Assembly: GCA_963816795.1 (NCBI GenBank)
Contig: CAWFLT010000006.1
Coordinates: 310,001-374,000, forward strand
From: CAWFLT01 sp963816795
GTDB taxonomy: Bacteria > Acidobacteriota > Vicinamibacteria > Vicinamibacterales > SCN-69-37
Direction of reading: 5' to 3'
DNA length: 64,000 nt
Positions within the stretch are counted from its first letter, which is position 1. Each line of letters begins with the position of its first letter. The position numbers and the translations under genes are program-made. The notes under the pieces are model-generated. The model made no database searches and was not told the origin of the DNA. It saw nothing but the letters and a program-made list of their open reading frames with translations. Of the stretch, positions 47,766-56,296 are shown piece after piece.

Positions 47766-48482
47766 GAAAATGTCAAGCCGCGCAAACGGGGCCGACCGCC
47801 AGGGCGGACGCCGCAGGGCGCCGCTGCCAAGCGCCACCTCTACGCGACCGCGCTGCAACGAATCGCCGCGCGTGGTTATGAGGGAACCACCCTGCGCGAT
47901 ATCGCCGAGCAGGCTGGCGTCAGCGTCGGCCTCCTCTATCGCTATTTCCCGAGCAAGCAAGCGATCGTGATCGCGCTCTACGACGAGCTGTCAGCAGAGT
48001 ACGCGCATCAGGCCGCGCCACTGCCTTCAGGACGGTGGCGGGACCGGTTCGTCTTCGCGCTGACGACCAGCCTCGACGTGCTCAAGCCACATCGGGTGGC
48101 GCTGCGCGCGCTGATTCCGGTGCTGGTTGGTGATCCCGGGGAGGGCGTGTTTTCAGCGACGAGCGCGTTCTCCCGGGTTCGCGTGCAGGGAGTGTTCGAA
48201 GCGGCGGTGACCGGGGCCACCGACGCTCCACGACCGCCGCTCGCGCAAGCGCTCGGCCGCCTGCTCTACCTGGTGCACCTCGCCGTGCTGTTGTGGTGGC
48301 TCCTGGACAAGAGCGCCAATCAGCGCGCGACGTCGGGACTCATCTCGGTCACCGAGCATCTGCTGCCCTCAGCGTCTCTGGCGCTTCGCGTGCCGCCGGT
48401 GCGACGGTTCGTGCTCTCGGTCGATGCGTTGGTCGGCGAAGGCCTCATAGGTGATGCGGTTGAAGTGACCGGGACACCTTGA
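47757..48482 (+). CDS. TetR/AcrR family regulator
   Basis: From ATG 47757 (241 residues). A basic tail (KPRKRGRPPGRTPQGAAAK) precedes the TetR helix-turn-helix: ALQRIAARGYEGTTLRDIAE, QAGVSVGLLYRYFPSKQAIV. The C-terminal ligand domain is helical (RDRFVFALTTSLDVLKPHRV, LYLVHLAVLLWWLLDKSANQ). An in-frame GTG at 47727 would overlap the divergent gene, so the ATG is preferred. It probably represses itself and the divergent membrane gene. The kinase gene follows 48 bases later. Confidence 0.9.
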   Translation: MFTENVKPRKRGRPPGRTPQGAAAKRHLYATALQRIAARGYEGTTLRDIAEQAGVSVGLLYRYFPSKQAIVIALYDELSAEYAHQAAPLPSGRWRDRFVFALTTSLDVLKPHRVALRALIPVLVGDPGEGVFSATSAFSRVRVQGVFEAAVTGATDAPRPPLAQALGRLLYLVHLAVLLWWLLDKSANQRATSGLISVTEHLLPSASLALRVPPVRRFVLSVDALVGEGLIGDAVEVTGTP

Positions 48483-48511
48483 TGTCGGCCGGGATCGCCG
48501 AGGCCCCGCTT

Positions 48512-48517
48512 TATAAT
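48512..48517 (+). promoter_or_regulatory. Candidate -10 element for the kinase-FGE gene
   Basis: A perfect TATAAT lies 13 bases before ATG 48531, so the leader would be very short. No clear -35 is seen. Confidence 0.3.
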
Positions 48518-48530
48518 CCGATGCGGCAGG

Positions 48531-51371
48531 ATGGTTCGTACCGTTTCTCACTATCGCATCGACGCCGAGCTCGGCCGCGGCGGCATGGGGGTCGTCTATC
48601 GTGCGAGCGACACGCGCCTCGGGCGTGCGGTCGCGATCAAGATGCTCACCGCGGAGGCCACGACCGACGCGGACCGCATCCGCAGGCTCGTTCAAGAAGC
48701 GCGCTCGGCATCGGCGCTCAACCACCCCAACATCGTCACGATCTACGACATCGAGGAGGCGGACGGTTCCACGTTCATCGCGATGGAGCTCGTCGAAGGC
48801 ACCACGCTCGATCGGATGCGGGCCGGCGGCCAGCTACCGGTGGCCAAGGCCCTCGATCTCGGCACGCAGATCGCGTCGGCGCTCGAGGCCGCGCACGCAG
48901 GCGGCATCATCCATCGCGACATCAAGCCGGCCAACGTCATCGTCACCCCTAACGGACGCGCCAAGGTGCTCGACTTCGGGCTGGCCAAGCTCTTCGAACG
49001 CCCTCCAAATCAGGACACGATGACGGCATACGCCACGCGTCCGGGCCTGATCATGGGGACGCCGGCGTACATGTCGCCGGAGCAGGCTGAAGGCCGGACG
49101 GTTGACGCGCGGTCCGACATTTTTGCTCTGGGCGCTGTGCTCTACGAGATGCTGGCAGGCCGACGGGCGTTCACCGGCAACTCGGACCTCGGGGTCATTA
49201 CGTCGATTCTGCGTGACCAGCCGCCACCAGTCAGGACGCTGCGGGCCGACGTGCCGCCGGCGGTTCAGGCCATCGTCGATCGATGTCTGGCCAAGAATCC
49301 TTCGGCACGCTACGCCAGTGCCGCCGCGCTTCGCACGGATCTCGCCGCGGCGCACGCCGCGCTGACCCGGCCGGCGGAGGCCGCGTGGCGGCGGCCGGCC
49401 GTCGTGATCCCCGTGGCGCTGCTGCTCGTCGCGGCGGCTGGCTTCGGCATCTGGCAAACGGTCCAGGCGAGACGAGCGCGCTGGGTCCGTCAGGAGGTCA
49501 TTCCAGAAATCCGACGGCTGCAGACCGCTGAGCAGTTTACGCAGGCGGTTCGGCGAGCGCGGCAGGTCGAGCGTTATGCGCCCGAGGAGGTCGCGTGGCT
49601 TCGGCAGGGCTGGCACTCGGTGAACCTCAGCACCCAGCCGCAGGACGTGGAGGTGTCGTTCAAGAACTACATGGATGTGAACGGTGAGTGGGAACCGCTC
49701 GGTCGAACACGCCTCGGACGGGAGACGCTTCCGTTCGGGTACTACCGTGTCCGGATCTCGAAAGCCGGGTACTCGCCAGTCGAGGTCAGCAGCACGGCGA
49801 TCGGACGGCGCCTGCCGATCACGCTCGCGCCGGAGGGCTCGACGCCACCCAATATGGTGAAGGTGGCCGGCGGCGAGTTTGGTGTCAGCGTGGCGAAGCC
49901 AGTCGTGCTGCCGGACTTCTGGTTCGACAAGTACGAGGTCACGAATCGCGAATTCAAACGGTTCGTCGACGCAGGTGGCTACCGCGATCGAACGTTCTGG
50001 AAGCAACCCTTCCAGCATGGCGGTCGCGTGCTCGGCTTCGACGAGTCCATCGCGCGTTTCCGCGATCTCACCGGCAGGCCCGGCCCGGCATCATGGGAGC
50101 TTGGCAGCTACCCGGTCGGGCAGGACGACTTTCCGGTTGCCGGCATCAGCTGGTTCGAGGCGGCCGCGTTTGCCGAGTTCGTGGGAAAGAGCCTGCCCAC
50201 GCTCTATCACTGGTATCGAGCGGCCAACATGGACGAGATCTCGTCGGACATCCTCCGCCTCAGCAACTTCGAGGGCAAAGGTCCGCATCGAGTTGGCGAG
50301 AGCGGAGGCCTTGGTCCGTGGGGAACGCTCGACATGGCCGGCAACGTCAAGGAATGGTGCACCAACCTGACGGAGGGGACCACGCTCCGTTACATTCTCG
50401 GCGGCAGCTGGGATGAACCGAGCTATAAATACATGGAACCTGACGCGCAGGATCCCTGGGGGCGCTCAACACGGTTTGGCGTCCGGCTCGTGAAGGATGC
50501 CGGGGCCGTCGGTGAAGCCGGCGCCCCGATTGCGCGTGTCTACGGCGATCCCAAGACCGTCGTGCCCGCATCCGATGCGCAGGTCGAAGGGTATCGCCGC
50601 TTTTACCAGTACGACCGCACACCGCTGAACGTACGTGTCGAGGATGTCGACGAGAGCTCGCCGTACTGGCGGAAGGAAACCGTCAGCTTCGACGCCGCGT
50701 ACGGGAGCGAGCGCGTTCCCGCCAATTTGTTCATCCCGCGCAACGGCACGCCACCGTATCAGACCGTGGTCGTGTTCCCCAGCGCGTACGCGCTGAGTGC
50801 GACGTCGAGCCAATTGCTCGACTACTCGCGCTTCGACTTCCTCATGCGGAGCGGACGCGCCGTGCTCTACCCGGTCTATCAGGGAACCTACGAGCGACGG
50901 AGAGGGCCGACCAAGGGTGAAAGCGACCTGCGGGACTGGCACGTGCAGATGGCGAAGGATTTCTTTCGTTCGGTCGACTATCTGGCAGAGAGGCAGAATG
51001 TCGACAAGGAGCGCCTCGGCTACTACAGCCTGAGCCTGGGCGCGTACTTCGGCCCGATTCCGGTGGCGCTCGAGCCACGCATAAAGGCGGCCATCTTCGC
51101 GTCCGGAGGAGTCGTTTTCAACCGTGCCCCGGAGATACAGCCCGCCAACTTCGCACCTCATGTGAAGGTGCCGGTCCTCATGGTCAACGGCAAGGACGAC
51201 TTCCAAGCACCTGCCGCCTCGCGGCTTCGCCTCTTCGAGCTGCTCGGTACACCCGCGGAACACAAGAAGCTCGTCGTGCTCGAGGGCGGTCACGTGCCCA
51301 ATGACTTCAACGGGCTCGTCCGTGAGGCACTCGACTGGCTCGACAAATACCTCGGGCCGGTTAAGCAGTAG
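48531..51371 (+). CDS. Ser/Thr kinase - FGE-fold domain - alpha/beta hydrolase fusion
   Basis: 946 residues with no frame break. Kinase domain 8-265: GRGGMGVVYRAS, K37 in AVAIKML, IIHRDIKPAN (D130), DFGLA, GTPAYMSPEQAEG. One membrane segment follows (about 287-305, VVIPVALLLVAAAGFGIW). Residues 355-435 are a PEGA-like beta domain (VNLSTQPQDVEVSFKNYMDV). Residues 440-665 are a formylglycine-generating-enzyme-like domain (FDKYEVTNREFKRFVDAGGY, FPVAGISWFEAAAFAEFVGK, LDMAGNVKEWCTN, RFGVRLVKD). Residues 690-945 are a dienelactone-hydrolase-like fold with the nucleophile in YYSLSLGAY (S835; SxSxG in place of GxSxG) and histidine in EGGHVPND. FGE copper cysteines are not evident, so that part may bind rather than catalyse. 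All but the kinase is predicted outside the cytosol. Confidence 0.88.
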   Translation: MVRTVSHYRIDAELGRGGMGVVYRASDTRLGRAVAIKMLTAEATTDADRIRRLVQEARSASALNHPNIVTIYDIEEADGSTFIAMELVEGTTLDRMRAGGQLPVAKALDLGTQIASALEAAHAGGIIHRDIKPANVIVTPNGRAKVLDFGLAKLFERPPNQDTMTAYATRPGLIMGTPAYMSPEQAEGRTVDARSDIFALGAVLYEMLAGRRAFTGNSDLGVITSILRDQPPPVRTLRADVPPAVQAIVDRCLAKNPSARYASAAALRTDLAAAHAALTRPAEAAWRRPAVVIPVALLLVAAAGFGIWQTVQARRARWVRQEVIPEIRRLQTAEQFTQAVRRARQVERYAPEEVAWLRQGWHSVNLSTQPQDVEVSFKNYMDVNGEWEPLGRTRLGRETLPFGYYRVRISKAGYSPVEVSSTAIGRRLPITLAPEGSTPPNMVKVAGGEFGVSVAKPVVLPDFWFDKYEVTNREFKRFVDAGGYRDRTFWKQPFQHGGRVLGFDESIARFRDLTGRPGPASWELGSYPVGQDDFPVAGISWFEAAAFAEFVGKSLPTLYHWYRAANMDEISSDILRLSNFEGKGPHRVGESGGLGPWGTLDMAGNVKEWCTNLTEGTTLRYILGGSWDEPSYKYMEPDAQDPWGRSTRFGVRLVKDAGAVGEAGAPIARVYGDPKTVVPASDAQVEGYRRFYQYDRTPLNVRVEDVDESSPYWRKETVSFDAAYGSERVPANLFIPRNGTPPYQTVVVFPSAYALSATSSQLLDYSRFDFLMRSGRAVLYPVYQGTYERRRGPTKGESDLRDWHVQMAKDFFRSVDYLAERQNVDKERLGYYSLSLGAYFGPIPVALEPRIKAAIFASGGVVFNRAPEIQPANFAPHVKVPVLMVNGKDDFQAPAASRLRLFELLGTPAEHKKLVVLEGGHVPNDFNGLVREALDWLDKYLGPVKQ

Positions 51372-51474
51372 AGCGTCGCCGGGACGGCGGCGAAACCACT
51401 CGTACTGAACCTGCAGCCGACGCACAAGCGCATAGTGGTTTCAATTCGCGAACGTGCCACATAAGGAGAGCTGC

Positions 51475-52317
51475 GTGCCGCAAAGAATGATTTGGCTGAT
51501 CACTGGAGCTGGTCGAGGGTTAGGCGTCGACACCGCCAGGGCTGCGTTGGCCGCCGGGCACGCCGTGGTCGCCACCGGGCGCGATGCGGCGAAAGTCGCG
51601 ACCGCGGTGGGTACTCACGAGGGCCTGCTTGCGCTCTCACTCGACGTCACTCGACCGGAGGAAGCAAACGCGGCTGTCGAGACGGCTGTCGCGAAGTTCG
51701 GCCGCCTCGACGTCCTGGTCAACAACGCCGGCAACTTCTTCGCCGGCTTCTTCGAGGAGCTCAGCCCCGAACAGGTCCGTAGTCAGATTGAGACACTGTT
51801 GTTCGGCCCGATGAATGTCACGCGCGCTGCCCTACCCGTCATGCGAAAGCAGCGCTCGGGCTTAGTGGTCACGATTTCCTCGACGGCGGGCATCACCGGC
51901 CAAATGTTCTGCACGGCATACGCCGCCGCGAAGTTCGGTATCGAGGGTTGGATGGAATCGCTCACGCCAGAGATCGCCCCCTTTGGCATCCGCACGATGC
52001 TCGTCGAGCCGGGGTTCTTCCGCACCGAGCTGCTTTCAACCGACTCGACAACCTATGCCGAGCCAAGAATCGACGACTACGCGGAGCAGACCAGGGAAAT
52101 TGTCAAGGCTTGGAAGGGAATGGACGGGAAACAAGGTGGCGATCCCGCCAAGCTCGCTGCGGCCTTGGTGAAGCTCATCGCCCTCGAGGAACCGCCGGCC
52201 CGCTTCGCTGCCGGCGCCGATGCTGTACAGACATTCGAGGCGAAGGCCAAGGCGCTCCTCGCTCAGGCTCACGCCCACCGCGAACTGTCCGCCGCTCTTG
52301 CGCACGAAAATGTCTGA
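51475..52317 (+). CDS. Short-chain dehydrogenase/reductase (classical SDR)
   Basis: GTG 51475 has AAGGAGAG 5-12 bases upstream; an in-frame GTG at 51454 lacks one. About 280 residues. The NAD(P) motif is LITGAGRGLGVDTARAAL, followed by VLVNNAGNFFAGFFEE (NNAG), the catalytic serine in VVTISSTAGI and YAAAKFGIEG (YxxxK). SDRs of this type oxidise or reduce small alcohols and ketones; the substrate is unknown. It is intact, unlike the relic at 40803. Confidence 0.92.
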   Translation: MPQRMIWLITGAGRGLGVDTARAALAAGHAVVATGRDAAKVATAVGTHEGLLALSLDVTRPEEANAAVETAVAKFGRLDVLVNNAGNFFAGFFEELSPEQVRSQIETLLFGPMNVTRAALPVMRKQRSGLVVTISSTAGITGQMFCTAYAAAKFGIEGWMESLTPEIAPFGIRTMLVEPGFFRTELLSTDSTTYAEPRIDDYAEQTREIVKAWKGMDGKQGGDPAKLAAALVKLIALEEPPARFAAGADAVQTFEAKAKALLAQAHAHRELSAALAHENV

Positions 52318-52534
52318 CGGTCCGGTCGCCGCCACGACGACCATCGATTTCGCGATGTTCAACATGGCCAAGCCCTCGCTGGCGCGGCTGCTGAGCGTCG
52401 ACGACAAGATCCATCTCGAGATCGAGTTCAAGACGTCATCGCGGAACGCCATAGGAGATTGCCGGAAGGGTCATTCGCTCGGCATCCGATATTCCTTGGA
52501 GCACTCGAGTGACGCGAGCGATGCCGTAGCATGA
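52310..52534 (+). CDS. Small open frame, doubtful
   Basis: A 74-residue frame opens at ATG 52310 and overlaps the SDR stop by 8 bases. It contains FNMAKPSLARLLSVDDKIHL and shows no family that I recognise. It could be a small coupled gene or the remains of a lost one. Support is limited to the overlap and normal codon usage in the first 40 codons. Confidence 0.25.
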   Translation: MSDGPVAATTTIDFAMFNMAKPSLARLLSVDDKIHLEIEFKTSSRNAIGDCRKGHSLGIRYSLEHSSDASDAVA

Positions 52535-52538
52535 GGGT

Positions 52539-53093
52539 GTGGCCGGAACTCTGGACAAGCAGGCACGCGTGCTCGGCAGCGTGCTGGCCGTGCTGTGGGC
52601 AGTCTTTCTCGTCAATGTGATTCTGCACGGGCGCTTGCTCGAGTTCGGCGTCATTCCGCGAACGGTGATTGGATTGCGCGGCATTGCTCTCAGTCCCTTT
52701 CTTCACGGCAGTCTTCAGCATCTCGTCGCCAATAGCGTCTCGTTCGTCGTCCTCGGCTGGCTGGTGCTGCTGCGCGGCACGCGCGCGTTCACGCGAGTCA
52801 CGATTGTGGCGGCGCTCGCCTCGGGTACCGTTGCGTGGCTGCTGGGTGCTGGAGGGTCAGTGCACATCGGCGCGAGCGGCGTCATCTTTGGCTATCTCGG
52901 CTATCTGATGCTGAGCGGATGGTTCACGAGAAGCATCGGCACCGTCTTACTCAGTCTGATCGTTACAGTCATGTGGGGCGGACTCGTTCTGGGCGTGCTA
53001 CCCGGTGCGCCAGGCGTGAGTTGGCAGGCGCATCTCGGCGGATTCGTCGGCGGCGTGATCGCGGCGGGGCCTGCGAGTCGCAGGCGACGCTGA
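52539..53093 (+). CDS. Rhomboid family intramembrane serine protease
   Basis: 184 residues from GTG 52539 with six hydrophobic helices. The catalytic serine S113 lies in HIGASGVIFGYLGYL (GxSG) and the histidine H165 in SWQAHLGGFVGG. FLHGSLQHLVANS carries the HxxxN that forms the oxyanion hole. It ends soon after the last helix with a basic tail. Substrates of bacterial rhomboids are membrane proteins; none is evident here. Confidence 0.9.
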   Translation: MAGTLDKQARVLGSVLAVLWAVFLVNVILHGRLLEFGVIPRTVIGLRGIALSPFLHGSLQHLVANSVSFVVLGWLVLLRGTRAFTRVTIVAALASGTVAWLLGAGGSVHIGASGVIFGYLGYLMLSGWFTRSIGTVLLSLIVTVMWGGLVLGVLPGAPGVSWQAHLGGFVGGVIAAGPASRRRR

Positions 53094-53337
53094 GGCTCGT
53101 GGCTCCTGAGAGGTGTGTCCGTCGAGATTTTCCAAACTGCCGGGACAGTTCGAGCGGGCCATAGAGCGCCCACGAAGTCATCGCGGTTGCAGCCAATGGC
53201 CCCGACGATACCCGAAAGTGCCAGCTGGAATACGGGATCGCTCAGACGAATCGCGTGAAGGAACTTCGCCCGCTCATGCCGGCAGTGTTGGAGGCGCTGG
53301 GCCGGGTTAGCCCGGGGGAACTCCTCACGGTTGGTGG

Positions 53338-53518
53338 CTAACCGGTGGAACGGGCGCTTGTCTTCGATCAAACCCTCGATATGCAACTCAATCGCCTCAT
53401 ACATCCGCCGCTCCGTGTCTTCCCGAGTCGCGCCGGTCGCGACGCAGCCTGGAGGATCAGGGGAATACGCTGAGAAATTGTCGCCGGCGCGCTCGATGAT
53501 GATCAGAAATCGGTGCAT
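53338..53518 (-). pseudogene. HicB-like protein, 3' end lost
   Basis: ATG 53518 opens HRFLIIIERAGDNFSAYSPD, PPGCVATGATREDTERRMYE, AIELHIEGLIEDKRP, a clear HicB antitoxin fold. After KRP the usual HicB tail is missing. The frame then runs on into unrelated sequence toward 52901; a one-base correction would give a stop at 53338. No HicA toxin lies beside it. The 56246 gene is a closely similar copy with the full C-terminus. Confidence 0.65.
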
Positions 53519-53573
53519 AGCGAACCTCAGCCGTGCAGGTGAGGTTGGCGGTGACGTTGCGCGGCAGGTGCAG

Positions 53574-53864
53574 CTACGCCGTTTTGAGAAGCGACGCCCG
53601 CACGGTCGCCGGCACCTCAACAGCGACAAATCGATCAGCAGAAAACAGGTAGTCCTCGCCACTTTCATCGACGACGCGAAGATCGCCGTCGCGTTCCGCC
53701 GCCTCGTCGGGCATCACGACGTAGATCTTGTTGCGCTCGAGGGAGGCCTCGTAGCCCGTGTTGCGAATGCACACTGCGAAGCGGACGTTCCGGCGTCGCC
53801 GGCGAGCCCTAGTCGAGGTACCTTTTCCGTTTGAATTCTTTGCGGCCGATCCCATGTGCTTCAT
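53574..53864 (-). CDS. Conserved hypothetical small protein
   Basis: 96 residues. After a low-complexity start (TRARRRRRNV) comes a conserved core VCIRNTGYEASLERNKIYVV, MPDEAAERDGDLRVVDESGE, DYLFSADRFVAVEVPATVRA, which I recognise as a widespread family without known function. The real start may be near residue 26. It overlaps the upstream gene by 56 bases in another frame. Confidence 0.65.
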   Translation of the reverse strand: MKHMGSAAKNSNGKGTSTRARRRRRNVRFAVCIRNTGYEASLERNKIYVVMPDEAAERDGDLRVVDESGEDYLFSADRFVAVEVPATVRASLLKTA

Positions 53865-54042
53865 ACCAGTGTAGCTCAGCCAATCGCGCCGGGCCGCGAC
53901 CGACTCGGATTCGGGCGATGCCCTTCATTTTGCGCCAGCGACCCCTGCCATACCAACGCTGCAGCCGCCGCCGATCACGCAGACTCGATCCTGTCGCGAT
54001 GACCTCCGCGTTCGTGACGTCGCCGACGATCTCGAAATCCAC
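53809..54042 (-). CDS. Conserved hypothetical small basic protein
   Basis: 77 residues: MDFEIVGDVTNAEVIATGSS, RRLQRWYGRGRWRKMKGIAR, LHWYEAHGIGRKEFKRKRYL. The pattern matches a conserved family of unknown function found in many phyla, often next to toxin-antitoxin genes. It lies directly upstream of the other small conserved gene. Confidence 0.7.
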   Translation of the reverse strand: MDFEIVGDVTNAEVIATGSSLRDRRRLQRWYGRGRWRKMKGIARIRVGRGPARLAELHWYEAHGIGRKEFKRKRYLD

Positions 54043-54163
54043 CCCGCGTATCTTAGCCGCGCCGACGTGGCAGGCCGTGTAGCGGGGTGAGGTGGGCGAA
54101 GCAGCAGGACTCAGCGAACGAGCCCGCGTCCACCGGCACCTGAGGGGCGAAGTCCATGTGGAT

Positions 54164-54454
54164 GAAGCGCGCGAGCGGAGCGACGCGCGCCATGCGAACG
54201 GAGCGCGACTTGCCCCAGTGCCTTTTCTATTGGAGGCGAGTCGCGCGAGTGAGCCCGCCTTCGCTCGCCTGAGAGCGCAGAGCTACGGCGCGGCAGGCCG
54301 TGTAAGGGGTCTGGCCGCCGCCGCCGAGGCTCCGGCGCCCAAGGGGACGAAGTCCCCCGTCGACGTAGCGCGCGAGCGAAGCGAAGCGCGCCACGCGAAC
54401 GGAGCGCGACTTGCCTGAGTGCTTTTTCATTGGAGGCGAGTCGCGCGAGTGAGC
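54164..54454. repeat. Two ~90-bp direct repeats 200 bp apart in gene-free DNA
   Basis: Copy A (54164-54254) and copy B (54365-54454) share GCGCGAGCG, CGCGCCA, GCGAACGGAGCGCGACTTGC and TTGGAGGCGAGTCGCGCGAG in the same order with few differences. A third copy lies inverted at 58481-58588. The 54043-54490 stretch has no gene. Sequence around copy B ends in GGGGACGAAGTCCCC, a small hairpin next to the tRNA-Cys fragment. Confidence 0.8.
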
Positions 54455-54490
54455 GTGTCAGGGGTCTGGGGACGAAGTCCCCAGATCAAG

Positions 54491-54538
54491 ATTGGAGGCG
54501 CCGCCCGGAATTGAACCGGGGATGGAGGTTTTGCAGAC
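54491..54538 (-). other. attL-like duplication of the 3' part of tRNA-Cys
   Basis: These 48 bases are identical to 57338-57385, which cover the tRNA-Cys sequence from the anticodon loop to the CCA end. The fragment lacks the 5' half and cannot be a tRNA. Such a repeat is the standard mark left by an integrase that inserts into a tRNA 3' end. It marks the left edge of a 2.9-kb island (54539-57337). Confidence 0.85.
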
Positions 54539-54803
54539 TGTCCAGCCGGCGCTAAGTTGTTGGCTCGTTTTGCTTTCTGTTGTGTCGTGATCGGTCGTTT
54601 TCGAGGGTGTTCGGGCGGTTCTGTTCCCAAGTTGTTCCCACGTTTGGGTGGAGGTCTTTTTGGAGGTTTCTTGGGAACAACAAGGACATGTCGATGCGCC
54701 GAAAGACTGCCGGCGACCTGGGCGAGCACCGAGTAGGTGCACTGAGCGTCGCCGGCATCGTTGGTAAGATAGCCTCGACCTGCTCGGCAACCTGAGGATT
54801 CCG

Positions 54804-55028
54804 ATGACTCAACTCCATCGCATCACCGTCGATCCGAACGTGTGCGGCGGACGTCCGGCCATCCGCGGGTTGCGCATCCGCGTCAAGGACATCCTCGAGA
54901 TGCTCGCCGCTGGCGCCAGCCGCGAGCAGATTCTCGCTGATTACCCGTATCTCGAAGCGGACGACATTGTCGCGGCCCTCCAATTTGCCGCTACGCAAAG
55001 CGACCACCCCGTGCTACGGGGCGCTTGA
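54804..55028 (+). CDS. DUF433 protein (VapB-like antitoxin)
   Basis: 74 residues: HRITVDPNVCGGRPAIRGLR, VKDILEMLAAGASREQILAD, YPYLEADDIVAALQFAA. This is a complete DUF433 domain with its predicted DNA-binding helix-turn-helix. DUF433 proteins are usually the antitoxin of a DUF5615 PIN-like toxin, encoded next, as here. The stop overlaps the next start (TGATG). Confidence 0.9.
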   Translation: MTQLHRITVDPNVCGGRPAIRGLRIRVKDILEMLAAGASREQILADYPYLEADDIVAALQFAATQSDHPVLRGA

Positions 55029-55291
55029 TGCAGTTCTTGGTCGATGCTCAGCTGCCGCCGCGATTCTTGACGCACTCCAAGGGGGCCAGGGACTTGGAGA
55101 GAGTGACTGGAAACTCGGCTCTTGAGCGCAAACTCGACGCAGTCGCGAAATCCTGGCTCGATGTCTCGCGGATGGCGCAAATGGCAATGGCGAAACGCCT
55201 TTCCCGGATAGGGGCTCGGGCACAGAACATCGGGTGGGGTTACGGCGACTACGTTTACGACGTCATCAGGCGTCTGAAAGTGAACCCTTGA
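55028..55291 (+). pseudogene. DUF5615 PIN-like toxin, truncated after 14 residues
   Basis: ATG 55028 begins MQFLVDAQLPPRFL, the exact start of DUF5615 toxins with the first PIN acid (D6). The rest (THSKGARDLERVTG to YDVIRRLKVNP) has no resemblance to DUF5615, and the other frames do not continue it. The toxin was probably cut by a deletion or rearrangement, leaving the antitoxin gene intact. The 87-residue chimera is open but unlikely to be active. Confidence 0.6.
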
Positions 55292-55397
55292 AGGTGATTG
55301 TCCACACGGACAACACGCGATCTAACATGGCGTGCAGTCGACGGCGGTGTGATCATGAGTCGCCGCGGCTGAAGCCTGACGTTGATATGACGTGAAC

Positions 55398-55844
55398 ATG
55401 GAACCAGCGCGGAAAGAGCGGATCGGCGCCCTGCCACCGCGATACGCGTTTGTCCTGAATCCGCACGCCGACACGAAGTTCACGAAATGCCCACGCTGCG
55501 AGACGATAACGAATCTCCGGAAGTTGTCGTTGGTGATTCACGTCGAAGGTTTCGGCTTGGTCATCCTGGGGAAGACTTGTCGCCTCTGTTTGAGGTGCGA
55601 GACGCTCATCGCGCACAAGGCAGAGCTGGACAAACTGATCAGCACGGTGGCCACCGTGTCGACACCGAACTACTTCGTGCTCGGCACAACGGACCGACAG
55701 ACGTACCGTCAGGGTCTGGCCGGGGCCGCCTCGGTCGACGACTTGAAGGCGCACATGTCGGACTTCAAGTCGTACTGGAACGTGGAAATCACGCCAGCCG
55801 GCTGGTACCCGAAAGACGAACCCGGGAAGGGACGGGCTGGCTAA
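55398..55844 (+). CDS. Zinc-ribbon hypothetical protein
   Basis: About 148 residues from ATG 55398 (a GTG at 55392 is possible). Two cysteine pairs, KCPRC and CRLCLRC, form a likely zinc ribbon. Conserved-looking parts are ALPPRYAFVLNPHADTKFTK and LGTTDRQTYRQG. I do not recognise a named family. It lies inside the tRNA-Cys island between two antitoxin-type genes and may be cargo. Confidence 0.6.
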   Translation: MEPARKERIGALPPRYAFVLNPHADTKFTKCPRCETITNLRKLSLVIHVEGFGLVILGKTCRLCLRCETLIAHKAELDKLISTVATVSTPNYFVLGTTDRQTYRQGLAGAASVDDLKAHMSDFKSYWNVEITPAGWYPKDEPGKGRAG

Positions 55845-56029
55845 CACCCAAATGGAGCCGACGCGCCGGCTATCGCGTGCCATCCTGTCGCCGCGGCGCG
55901 CGGCTCAATTGACACGAGTAAGACTTGAAGGCGAAATCGGACTCACGGCCGATGTCTTGGAGAATGTGCAGCGCGCGTGCCGGCAACGATACCCGGACCT
56001 TTCCGGCGCGCAGCCGATACCGAACCAGC

Positions 56030-56246
56030 TTAGGCCCGCACGACGACGTATTCTGCGAAAGACGTCGACTGCGGAACGGGCTGCCTGTCTTCGATCAGAC
56101 CTTCGATGTGCAACTCGATCGCCTCGTACATCCGCCTTTCCGTTTCTTCCCCCGGTCGCGCCGGTCGCGACGCAGCCTGGAAGGTCCGGGGAATAGGCTG
56201 AGAAATTGTCGCCGGCTTTCTCGATGACGATCAGAAATCGGTGCAT
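56030..56246 (-). CDS. HicB-family antitoxin (one frame break)
   Basis: ATG 56246: HRFLIVIEKAGDNFSAYSPD, LPGCVATGATG, then a break at the five-C run 56149-56153. Removing one base gives EETERRMYEAIELHIEGLIE and the normal HicB tail PVPQSTSFAEYVVVRA, stopping at TAA 56030. The corrected protein has 71 residues. HicB binds HicA and represses the operon, but no HicA gene is next to it; the nearest partner genes are HigBA. It is a near copy of the HicB-like gene at 53518, which is outside the island. Confidence 0.8.
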
Positions 56247-56296
56247 TGCTAGTCCTTGAGTCGGCCCGTGTAGCTTGCGGTGGGCGGCGCGCGCGG

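Noticed and set aside
54539..54803. Remnant of a tyrosine integrase C-terminus inside attL
   Set aside because: Short frames of suggestive composition exist, but no catalytic R, H or Y boxes can be placed.
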